Shown: piece by piece, positions 1-12,385 of the stretch
Layout of the letters: every line of letters begins with the position of its first letter
How positions within the stretch are numbered: the stretch's first letter is position 1
Origin: a bacterium
GTDB lineage: Bacteria > Patescibacteriota > Patescibacteriia > UBA9934 > GWF2-40-263
Direction of reading: 5' to 3'
Assembly (NCBI GenBank): GCA_020051955.1
Contig: JAGVQB010000001.1
Location: 1-35,390, forward strand
DNA: 35,390 nt
The notes under the pieces: generated by a model
What the model was told of the DNA's origin: nothing
The model's input: only the letters and a program-made list of their open reading frames with translations
Databases searched by the model: none
Program-made: the position numbers and the translations under genes

Positions 1-765
1 CAGGACAACGACTGCGACGGTGTGGCGGACGACGGCATCGTCGCCGCCTACTACCCGGACGAGGACGGCGACGGATTCGGCGACGACCTGGTCGCCTTGC
101 AGTACATCTGTGGCCCCACCGCAGGGTGGGCACCGCAGGGTGGCGACTGCGACGACGACGATCCGCTGATCAACCCCGGCGCTACCGAGCAGTGCAACGC
201 AATCGACGACGACTGCGACGGTAACGTGGACGAGGGATTCGACGCGGACGGTGACGGCTACAGCGCCTGCGAAGGCGACTGCGACGTCTCGGACGCGACC
301 GTCCACCCCGGCGCCTCAGAGGCGTCCGAGGGTATCGACGGGATTGACAACGACTGCGACGGGCAGATCGACGAGGCCTTCGAGGCCTACGTCGGAGTCA
401 CGTACCCCACAGCGGCGACCAGGTCGCTGAACGTACAGCTGTACTCGGATGCGAGCCAGCTGGGACAGAGGTGGGACGCCACGGACTCCTCCGCTGGGAC
501 GGAGCTCGAGGTGACCCTGATGTCCTCGAGTGGACTGGGGTCGCTGTGCGGACTTCGGGTCAATGTAACCGAGTCCGTCAGCGACTGGTACTGCGAGGGG
601 AACGGGGCGACAGCGTCCCTGAACTTGGTCCCGCTCGTCGACATCTGGATCGACGGGCAGTGGTACGATGAGGATGATCTCGAAACATGGTCGGCACTAG
701 GCGGTCCCTCCGCCGGGTGTTCGGCCATCCTGGTCACCAACCCGGCTGCCTGGTGCCAGCCGTAG
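1..765 (+). CDS. MopE-like putative metal-binding repeat protein, 5'-truncated by window start
   Basis: Frame 1 is open from base 1 to TAG at 763-765; repeats DCDDDDPLINPGATEQCNAIDDDCDGNVDEGFDADGDGYSACEGDCD, followed by a ~125-aa C-terminal region with Cys residues. Confidence 0.85.
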   Translation, partial: QDNDCDGVADDGIVAAYYPDEDGDGFGDDLVALQYICGPTAGWAPQGGDCDDDDPLINPGATEQCNAIDDDCDGNVDEGFDADGDGYSACEGDCDVSDATVHPGASEASEGIDGIDNDCDGQIDEAFEAYVGVTYPTAATRSLNVQLYSDASQLGQRWDATDSSAGTELEVTLMSSSGLGSLCGLRVNVTESVSDWYCEGNGATASLNLVPLVDIWIDGQWYDEDDLETWSALGGPSAGCSAILVTNPAAWCQP

Positions 766-803
766 CTACTTGCCCTTGAGACGCTAGCCCCGCTAGCGGC
801 AGA

Positions 804-845
804 ACATCCCGACTGGGAGAACTGCTGCAGCGGGGTGTTTTGTTT
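804..845 (+). terminator. Putative Rho-independent terminator after the first MopE-like gene
   Basis: ACATCCCG (804-811) pairs with CGGGGTGT (831-838, one G-U pair), followed by a T-rich tract TTTGTTT. Confidence 0.55.
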
Positions 846-864
846 GGTACAAAAGCTACTGATC

Positions 865-906
865 TACAGATTACAGATTCTTACAGATTTACAGATTTTA
901 CAGATA
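865..906 (+). repeat. Short direct-repeat array of TTACAGAT-type units
   Basis: tacagattacagattcttacagatttacagattttacagat read directly. Confidence 0.8.
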
Positions 907-914
907 TTTCGTCG

Positions 915-955
915 AAATCTCCCCACTTTCCAAGGGGGGATCAAGGGGGGTTGCC
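915..955. repeat. Dispersed palindromic element, copy 1 (intergenic)
   Basis: aaatctccccactttccaaggggggatcaaggggggttgcc; near-identical copies at 8135 and 32655. Confidence 0.85.
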
Positions 956-959
956 TTCA

Positions 960-993
960 GCCCCTTGTTGCCTTTGTTACCCTTGTTACCTCC
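960..993 (+). repeat. Short 8-9 nt repeat array (CTTGTTACC-like)
   Basis: gccccttgttgcctttgttacccttgttacctcc. Confidence 0.65.
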
Positions 994-1073
994 ACTCCAT
1001 TTTCCTTGACACTACCTCCTTTCTATGATAAAAAACCGCCTTGTTTTTGGGTTCTTTTTGAATGAATCGTGGA

Positions 1074-1159
1074 CTGGTTAATTGGGAGGTGGTTAGGTGG
1101 TCCGGACAGTTCGGAAACACCTCACCACCTGACCACCTAACCACCTCCCAATTAACCAG
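1074..1159. repeat. 29-bp perfect inverted repeat built on AGGTGGT(T/C/G) units
   Basis: ctggttaattgggaggtggttaggtggtc (1074-1102) and its exact reverse complement gaccacctaaccacctcccaattaaccag (1131-1159), 28-nt loop. Confidence 0.9.
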
Positions 1160-1249
1160 GCCAAGATTCAACCAAAGAAACACCTTCTCCCTTGCCACCA
1201 GGCCTGGCACCCAATCCTGGGAGGGAGAGAAACCGTGAGGAGTAGAGAG

Positions 1250-6118
<4,869 letters not shown>

Positions 6119-6149
6119 CCTGGTCGTGACAACGAAGAGCTAACGACGC

Positions 6150-6177
6150 GCGGCCAATCTCTGATCGGCCGCTTTTT
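6150..6177 (+). terminator. Rho-independent terminator
   Basis: GCGGCCAATC-TCT-GATCGGCCGC stem with one mismatch, followed by TTTTT. Confidence 0.85.
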
Positions 6178-6208
6178 AATTTGAGTAAAAATCCGACCTT
6201 ATTCGTGT

Positions 6209-6214
6209 TACAAT
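6209..6214 (+). promoter_or_regulatory. Extended -10 element (TGtTACAAT), 6 nt from the start codon
   Basis: tgtTACAATatcaccATG. Confidence 0.55.
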
Positions 6215-6220
6215 ATCACC

Positions 6221-7804
6221 ATGATAAATCTTCGGATGATTTACAAGCGTACACAAGAGCATATGATTTTTAATTTTGTCGCGCTTTTTGTGGTGCTTGT
6301 TTTTTTGATTGCGCTTCAGGCGATCTTCTCACCAGCGCTTGTGCTATCGGGTGTCTTCATCGCGTGCCTTGTCGCGCTTACCGCTCTGCGTCCACACTGG
6401 GCACTGGGTCTGCTTGCTGTTTACCTTCCGTTTGAATCTTTTATTCTCAAATTCATTCCAGATGACATTTACGTTTTTGCTCGGTATGGTTCCGAAGTTC
6501 TTATTTATCTCGTAGCGGCTGTTGTGATCGTCCGAGTCCTCGCTGGCAAACGTGGTTATCTTTCCACACGTTTTGATCTTCCGTTTTTGCTTTTTGTGGG
6601 AGCGCTCGTTGCCTCGGCGTTGGTAAACCTTGTCCCACCCACGATTGCGATTCTGGGTCTGCGTCAGATTTTGCGTTTCATGATTGTTTTTTTTCTTGTT
6701 GTACAGATCGCGCCATCAGCAACTTTCATCAAGCGCCTGACCTGGGCGATGTTTGGTATTGTCGCGTTCCAAGCGCTCTTGGGAATTTTCCAAGCGATCA
6801 TCGGTGAGCCGCTTGACGCGTTTTTACTTTCTTCGGAAGCGCGAAACCTTGGCAGTATTTCCCTCACGCAAGGCGTTGAACAATTTTGGGATCCAGGCTC
6901 GCGTGTGTTCGCGACGCTTGGTCGCTATGATCGTCTTGGAAACTTTCTTTATTTTTTTCTTTTGATCGGTAGCGGATTTTTGTTTACGAAAGAGCTCGCG
7001 AAAAAAATTACTTGGCTACCTTGGTTGTTCGCGCTCGCGGTCCCCGTGCTTGTGCTGACTTATTCTCGCTCATCGTGGTTCGCGTTCATACTCGGGTTTC
7101 TCTTCATCGGTCTTTATCTCAAAAAAGATCGGCGAGTATTGGCTGGGCTTGCGGCATTTCTTTTGTTCATTTTTGTTGTTCTTGGGACATCTGGGTTAAA
7201 CGTTGGTTTGATAACCGAGATGCCTGGTCAGTCTTTGTCAGAGCGTTTTTATGAGAGCTTCAGTTACGCGCGTTGGAGAGGGGAGTATTACGGATTGGGT
7301 CGCGTATTTTGGTTTGTGCACACGCCGCTGTCTGTTATTCCTGCCTCGCCGATTTTAGGATTCGGACCTGGGCAATTCGGCGGCGGCGCGGTCTCGGCAT
7401 TGCACAACACGAGGGTGTATGAGGAGCTTGGACTGCCGTTTGGAGTGTTTGGGACAGAGGGGTTTATCGACAACAACTGGTTTTCTCTTTGGGGAGAAGC
7501 TGGGACACTGGGAATGATTTTTTACTTGTGGTTGTACGTTGGGCTGTTTGTGTTTTCGCTTCGCACGGCTCGTGACGCGAAGGACCCTTTTACGCGCGCA
7601 CTCGCGTTGGGTCTGTGCGCGGTATTGATCGCGATAGCTTTTAACGCGTTTACCTCGACGCTGTTGGAGATTCGCACGTCAGCGTTTTATCTTTGGCTGT
7701 ATGCGGGGTTTGTGTATGTGCTTGGGAGGAGGGGAGGGGGAGGAGGGAACAGTGAACAGGGAACAGTGAACAGGGAACAGGGAACAGTGAACAGGGAACA
7801 GTGA
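6221..7804 (+). CDS. O-antigen ligase family (Wzy-like) polytopic membrane protein
   Basis: 527 aa, many hydrophobic segments; VLTYSRSSWFAFILG and NNWFSLWGEAGTLGMIFYL motifs typical of Wzy_C ligases. Confidence 0.8.
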   Translation: MINLRMIYKRTQEHMIFNFVALFVVLVFLIALQAIFSPALVLSGVFIACLVALTALRPHWALGLLAVYLPFESFILKFIPDDIYVFARYGSEVLIYLVAAVVIVRVLAGKRGYLSTRFDLPFLLFVGALVASALVNLVPPTIAILGLRQILRFMIVFFLVVQIAPSATFIKRLTWAMFGIVAFQALLGIFQAIIGEPLDAFLLSSEARNLGSISLTQGVEQFWDPGSRVFATLGRYDRLGNFLYFFLLIGSGFLFTKELAKKITWLPWLFALAVPVLVLTYSRSSWFAFILGFLFIGLYLKKDRRVLAGLAAFLLFIFVVLGTSGLNVGLITEMPGQSLSERFYESFSYARWRGEYYGLGRVFWFVHTPLSVIPASPILGFGPGQFGGGAVSALHNTRVYEELGLPFGVFGTEGFIDNNWFSLWGEAGTLGMIFYLWLYVGLFVFSLRTARDAKDPFTRALALGLCAVLIAIAFNAFTSTLLEIRTSAFYLWLYAGFVYVLGRRGGGGGNSEQGTVNREQGTVNREQ

Positions 7805-7849
7805 ACAGGGAACAGTGAACAGGGAACAGGGAACAGGGAACGGGGAACA
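7745..7849 (+). repeat. Heptamer tandem array, (GGGAACA/GTGAACA) x15
   Basis: Fifteen consecutive 7-mers read directly; spans the 3' end of the ligase ORF and its TGA stop. Confidence 0.95.
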
Positions 7850-7901
7850 GTGGGAATCGGGCAGGACGAGAGATCGCTCGAGAATCGTTGTTTCGTCTCT
7901 T

Positions 7902-7928
7902 CTTCCACACCTTCCACACCTTCCACAC
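7902..7928 (+). repeat. Nonamer array CTTCCACAC x3
   Basis: cttccacaccttccacaccttccacac read directly. Confidence 0.85.
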
Positions 7929-7946
7929 CTCCCCACCTACTTACTT

Positions 7947-9191
7947 ATGACAATAATCCACGCCAACAAATACTACTTCCTCAAAGGCGGGGCAGAGAGA
8001 TACATGCTCGAGCTTTCGAATTGGCTTGAGAGGCAGGGGCATAAGGTCGTGCCGTTTGCGATGGCGCATCCAGACAATCTCTCCACTCCTTATGCGAAGT
8101 ATTTTGTTAGTCAGATTAAGACCAACGAGAGTGAAATCTCCCCCCTTTCCAAGGGGGGATTAAGGGGGGTTGCCGAGCGTCTCCACACTTTCGGTCGCAT
8201 GATGTATTCGCTGGAAGCTCGTCGCAATCTTGCTACCCTCATCACCCACACCAGACCTGACTTGTGCCATATTCACAGTATCTACACGCAGATTTCGCCG
8301 TCGATTTTGCACACGCTCAAAGATCAACACGTGCCAGTCGTGATGACGGTTCACGATCACCATCTCATCTCTCCGCAGTACAATGTTTGGGCGCAAGGAT
8401 GTGGAGAGGATTATCGAGACGTTGGATTGCTGGCTGGCACTCTCGCGCGTTATCACAAGGGTTCATTGTCGGGGAGCTTTGCCCAGACCCTCGCGTTTAA
8501 GTTTCATCGCGCGCTGAAAATCTACGAACGTGGTGTTGAAATGTTTATTTGTCCTTCGCGGTATATGAAGCGTCAGCTTATTCGCGGTGGATTTTCAGAA
8601 TCAAAAATTGTCGTGATTCCTTACGGGATTGATGTTGCTCGTTTTGAGCCGCGTTACGATCATGATGGATACTTTCTTTTTGTCGGGAGGTTGAGCGAGG
8701 AAAAGGGGATTGAGACGATCGTGCGCGTCGCGCGACTTTTGCCTGACCTGCGTTTTAAAATTGTCGGTCGCGGGCCGCGGATGGAATATCTACACCGTCT
8801 TGCCGATGGACTCACCAACGTTGATTTTATGGGTTTTCATGATGGAGACGAACTGCGTGATCTTTACCGTGGCGCGCGAGCCGTGTTGTTGCCTTCGCGC
8901 GTTCATGAGAATTTTCCACTCACTATTTTGGAAGCAATGGCTTTTGGCAAACCAGTTATCGCGAGCAATGTGGGCGGTGTTCCAGAGACAATTGAAGATC
9001 GAGTGAGTGGCCTTCTCGTATCGCCCGCTGATTTGCACGGATGGGCAGAGGCCGTGATGCGCGTCGCGTATGATGATGAGATGCAATCGCGAATGAGTCA
9101 CGAAGCGCGCTTGGCAGTCGAGAGAGGTTTTGGGTTAGAGGAACATTATCGAAGGGTGATGGAGGTTTATCAAAACATCACGCAAAAATAA
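7947..9191 (+). CDS. Glycosyltransferase family 4
   Basis: MTIIHANKYYFLKGGAERYMLEL N-terminus, VGRLSEEKGIETIVR, EAMAFGKPVIASNVGGVPE. The ORF-track start at 7815 lies in low-complexity repeats. Confidence 0.85.
   Translation: MTIIHANKYYFLKGGAERYMLELSNWLERQGHKVVPFAMAHPDNLSTPYAKYFVSQIKTNESEISPLSKGGLRGVAERLHTFGRMMYSLEARRNLATLITHTRPDLCHIHSIYTQISPSILHTLKDQHVPVVMTVHDHHLISPQYNVWAQGCGEDYRDVGLLAGTLARYHKGSLSGSFAQTLAFKFHRALKIYERGVEMFICPSRYMKRQLIRGGFSESKIVVIPYGIDVARFEPRYDHDGYFLFVGRLSEEKGIETIVRVARLLPDLRFKIVGRGPRMEYLHRLADGLTNVDFMGFHDGDELRDLYRGARAVLLPSRVHENFPLTILEAMAFGKPVIASNVGGVPETIEDRVSGLLVSPADLHGWAEAVMRVAYDDEMQSRMSHEARLAVERGFGLEEHYRRVMEVYQNITQK
8135..8174. repeat. Dispersed palindromic element, copy 2, in-frame in a glycosyltransferase CDS
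   Basis: aaatctccccccctttccaaggggggattaaggggggttgcc-type element; encodes ISPLSKGGLRGVA. Confidence 0.85.
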
Positions 9192-9220
9192 AATCTCCCT
9201 TTTTGGCAGGGGAGATTTTA
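9189..9220. terminator. Bidirectional terminator hairpin between convergent genes
   Basis: TAAAATCTCCC (9189-9199) / GGGAGATTTTA (9210-9220), 11-bp perfect stem; stop codons of both flanking genes lie in the arms. Confidence 0.8.
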
Positions 9221-10372
9221 TGTTGTCTTTGTTGAAAGCTCTGGCTCGAGCCACAGAAGTTCGTAGAGATATTCAGTTGTCTCCGCGATGTCTTTCCAGT
9301 CGTAAGTTTTCGCGACGTGCGTGCGAGCTTCCGCGCCAACGCGAGCTACGAGTTCTGGATTTTCTATCAATTCTTTTATTTTCTCTGCCAGCTCTCTGAT
9401 CTTGCCAGTCTTGAACGTCAGCCCGTGGTCCTGCGTGAGTTCAAGATTTTCTGGTATGTCAGATGAGAGCACACACTTTCCATAGCTCATCGCTTCCAAG
9501 ACCGAGATTGGCAGCCCCTCGGATTCTGATGGATGTACAACCGCGTAAGCTCCGCCGAAAAGCGCGTGGAGGGTTTCGCCGGTTTGGGTTCCAGTGAGTA
9601 CAATCGATAGGTCTGTTGTTGACATTCTGTGCAATTCCTCGACGTAGGGATCTGTGAACGCGCTACCACCCACGATCGCGAGCTTTTTCCCACGTGTGAG
9701 TTCTGGCTGTTTGCGTTTTAATTCCTTCCACGCCTTAATTAGCACGTGCGCTCCTTTGTGGCGCACAAGGCGTGAGCACATAAGAATATATTGTCCGCTA
9801 GTAAGCCCGAATGGTTCAAGCAATGTCGCGTCTGGATCAGTCATCGGGACTTGTGTGCCGTTTGGAATATATTTCGCGTCCATTCCAAACGAGAGTCTAC
9901 AGTATGTTTCAAGCGTCTTGGAAACCGCGATTGTCGCGTCTGGAATCGCGCATGCCACGCGTTCGCCAAGGTATAACATTGTGCGAGCGAACATGTTCCA
10001 TTTTTGATGGTGACGATCGATACAGTGGAATGTCACGACGACTTTTGCTGTTGGGCGCAGGAGTTTTGGAAGCCAGCACAGAAGCGCGGGGCCAACACCG
10101 TGGAAGTGAAAGACGTCCACCTTTTCTCGCACCGCAAGCAGGATTGACGTGAAGGTGTGCGTGATCGCGTCAAGGTGCTTGGTGGGGATGCCGTAGCTTT
10201 TTAGACAGCGCGCGCCACGGTGGTCTCTAATCGGCCAAACGTACCACGAACGACAAAATACGAGCACTTCATGTCCTCGCGCGGTCAGCTCGGCAGAGAG
10301 CTCTTCCACGTGCCGTTCTATGCCTCCGGTTTGGGCTGGGATTCCCTTTTGTCCGATCATTGCTATCTTCAT
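9218..10372 (-). CDS. Glycosyltransferase family 4
   Basis: MKIAMIGQKGIPAQTGGIERHVEEL; HPSESEGLPISVLEAMSYGKCVLSSDIPE. Confidence 0.88.
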   Translation of the reverse strand: MKIAMIGQKGIPAQTGGIERHVEELSAELTARGHEVLVFCRSWYVWPIRDHRGARCLKSYGIPTKHLDAITHTFTSILLAVREKVDVFHFHGVGPALLCWLPKLLRPTAKVVVTFHCIDRHHQKWNMFARTMLYLGERVACAIPDATIAVSKTLETYCRLSFGMDAKYIPNGTQVPMTDPDATLLEPFGLTSGQYILMCSRLVRHKGAHVLIKAWKELKRKQPELTRGKKLAIVGGSAFTDPYVEELHRMSTTDLSIVLTGTQTGETLHALFGGAYAVVHPSESEGLPISVLEAMSYGKCVLSSDIPENLELTQDHGLTFKTGKIRELAEKIKELIENPELVARVGAEARTHVAKTYDWKDIAETTEYLYELLWLEPELSTKTT

Positions 10373-10391
10373 AATGACGGGAGAACTTAAC

Positions 10392-10418
10392 AAAAAACGA
10401 CCATTGTGTCAATGGACG
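10392..10418 (-). terminator. Rho-independent terminator on the minus strand
   Basis: Minus strand CGTCCATTG-ACA-CAATGGTCG followed by TTTTTT. Confidence 0.7.
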
Positions 10419-10440
10419 TTTGGGGACAAGTGGATGGGGA

Positions 10441-10507
10441 AAGGCTTAAAGGGCGTAAAAGGCTTAAAAGGCGGAAAGGCAGGGAAAGGCAAGGGGAAAG
10501 GCAGGGA
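10441..10507 (+). repeat. Degenerate purine-rich repeat tract (AAAGGC-type units)
   Basis: aaggcttaaagggcgtaaaaggcttaaaaggcggaaaggcagggaaaggcaaggggaaaggcaggg. Confidence 0.65.
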
Positions 10508-10508
10508 A

Positions 10509-12359
10509 TCAAGGGGGGGAGACTGCTGCTTTTCCTGTGGCCAAGAGGTCTTGGGGGAGGTTTGTCGAAACAGGAAGCCCAGACGCGCTCACGAAAGCGC
10601 CGGTGCGGGCATCGGATGCTGTGAGTCGGATTTGGTCGATGAGGGTCGGGCTTGATCCAACCATTGCTGAAGTGGGCGTGAGGCTGACCTCAAACGCCAC
10701 TCCAATTATTTTGCTCATTGGGGAGAGGGTTGGTTCAACAAGCACCGCGCTCCAGCTTATCGTCCCGTCTTCCTCGTCCCACTCAACTCCGCTGTTTTGT
10801 GAAGACGTTTGTCTGCCAGTGAAGGTTACTCCCTCCGCGAGCGCCCCCTCAACTTTTACGTTTTCAAGATCGTTGATTGTTCCGTCGACATGCCAGAACA
10901 CCCAGTACTTAGTTTCGATTCCGACACGTGGCGGCAATGGTCCGCGACCCAGCTGGTCACCGGTTGCTGTTGAGTAACGCCCGAATGATTCCAGCACAAC
11001 GGGAGAGGTGATTGGAGAGGAGAGACTTGAGCCTTTGCTTGTAACGCGTTGCCCTGTTCCGTCGCCAAGCGTGTAACTCGCAAGCGCGCGAGTCGTGAGG
11101 TCAAGGTTTTCATATATGTCTGTCTCGCTTTGTAAGATCGATGAGCGCAGTGGCACCTGCATGATTACCTCGCCAGATTCACCTGGTTGAATCTTCGCCA
11201 ACTCTGGATAGCTCGCGCTTCCAACCTCGTACATTTTTTTGGAGAAAAATTGACTGTCCGATTCTATCGCGAGCGCCACGTCATTCACCGCGAACTCTCC
11301 GATGTTCTCATAGCGAATCGTAAACTGTGTTTGCGCGCCTGGCTGTACCGAGGTCTTGGTGACACGATGTTCGATTTTGATCTGCGGAGGCACAACAGGC
11401 GCTGTGTGCGTGAGTGTCTCTTGATGGTATCGCGACTTGCCAAACGTAAACGAAGGCAGAAAAACGAAAGTTACTTCATCGCCAACATCATCTAGATAAC
11501 CAGTAAAGTCCATTGAGCCCTCGCGGCCAGCAGTGAGTGCTGGAAGCCTAAACGCGCCATCAACAAAAGGGGTGGAGGTGGATTGGAGCGTAAATCCAGC
11601 AGGCCATTGCGGTTCAATGCTGATCGTCGGGAAATCAATTTCCCCTCTGTTGTGATAGGTGATTGTGCCTTCCATTGGTTGGAACGCGATGAGCGTGTGG
11701 GGAAGCACGAGAGCGATTTCAAGCGTGGATGCGACAGGTGAGAATGTATAAACATCTGTTTTGCTCACTGGGATGTCGCGATTTTTTCCGTGCACAAAAT
11801 TGAGTGTGCTCGTGAACGATTGCTCGCCCGCGACATCGCCAAACATGACTCCGCGCACGTGCACGGATCTACTATCGCCCACAGGTATGTCGCCAAGCTC
11901 TATCGTCTCGCCTTCGACAGGTTGTCCTTCCGCAACAAGCTCTTGCAAGAGGAAGTGATCAGGGTAGCTAAGTCTCAAGCGCGCGTTGCGGATTATTTCG
12001 TTTGTGCCGTTGGTGAGTTGGATCACAAGAGTGGAGGACGCGCCTGCTATGACTTCTCGTGGCGCGACAGTTGCCTCCAATGTTACTCGAGTGGCAAAGC
12101 GGGCTGGAGAGTAAATGTTGGCGATAAGGAGCGCGCAGGCAAGACCGATTAACGATCCGATGAGGACGAGGTCGAAACCAAACATAATCCGCGCGAAAGC
12201 GTATTTGTTTCTGTAGTGTTTATTGAACCAATGCAGAAACGGGAAAAGCAGCATTTTTCCTGGGTGCACGGATAAACAAACCGCGCGTCCGAGCACGGAT
12301 TCCGGCTTGCCAACGCTGTCGCAGGCAATAGCTTTTTTAATTTTTTCGTCGAAGCGCAT
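10509..12359 (-). CDS. Membrane-anchored extracytoplasmic protein with repeated beta-sandwich-like (DUF11/CARDB-like) segments
   Basis: One N-terminal TM segment (FGFDLVLIGSLIGLACALLIANI), then repeats such as 'VTLEATVAPREVIAGASSTLVIQLTNGTNEIIRNARLRLSYP'. Confidence 0.6.
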   Translation of the reverse strand: MRFDEKIKKAIACDSVGKPESVLGRAVCLSVHPGKMLLFPFLHWFNKHYRNKYAFARIMFGFDLVLIGSLIGLACALLIANIYSPARFATRVTLEATVAPREVIAGASSTLVIQLTNGTNEIIRNARLRLSYPDHFLLQELVAEGQPVEGETIELGDIPVGDSRSVHVRGVMFGDVAGEQSFTSTLNFVHGKNRDIPVSKTDVYTFSPVASTLEIALVLPHTLIAFQPMEGTITYHNRGEIDFPTISIEPQWPAGFTLQSTSTPFVDGAFRLPALTAGREGSMDFTGYLDDVGDEVTFVFLPSFTFGKSRYHQETLTHTAPVVPPQIKIEHRVTKTSVQPGAQTQFTIRYENIGEFAVNDVALAIESDSQFFSKKMYEVGSASYPELAKIQPGESGEVIMQVPLRSSILQSETDIYENLDLTTRALASYTLGDGTGQRVTSKGSSLSSPITSPVVLESFGRYSTATGDQLGRGPLPPRVGIETKYWVFWHVDGTINDLENVKVEGALAEGVTFTGRQTSSQNSGVEWDEEDGTISWSAVLVEPTLSPMSKIIGVAFEVSLTPTSAMVGSSPTLIDQIRLTASDARTGAFVSASGLPVSTNLPQDLLATGKAAVSPP

Positions 12360-12385
12360 AATTTTTTATCTTATTTATTCATGTC

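Noticed and set aside
7650-7936. Minus-strand ORFs with SLFPVPCSLFPVHCSLF repeats
   Set aside because: Translations of the heptamer array on the reverse strand.
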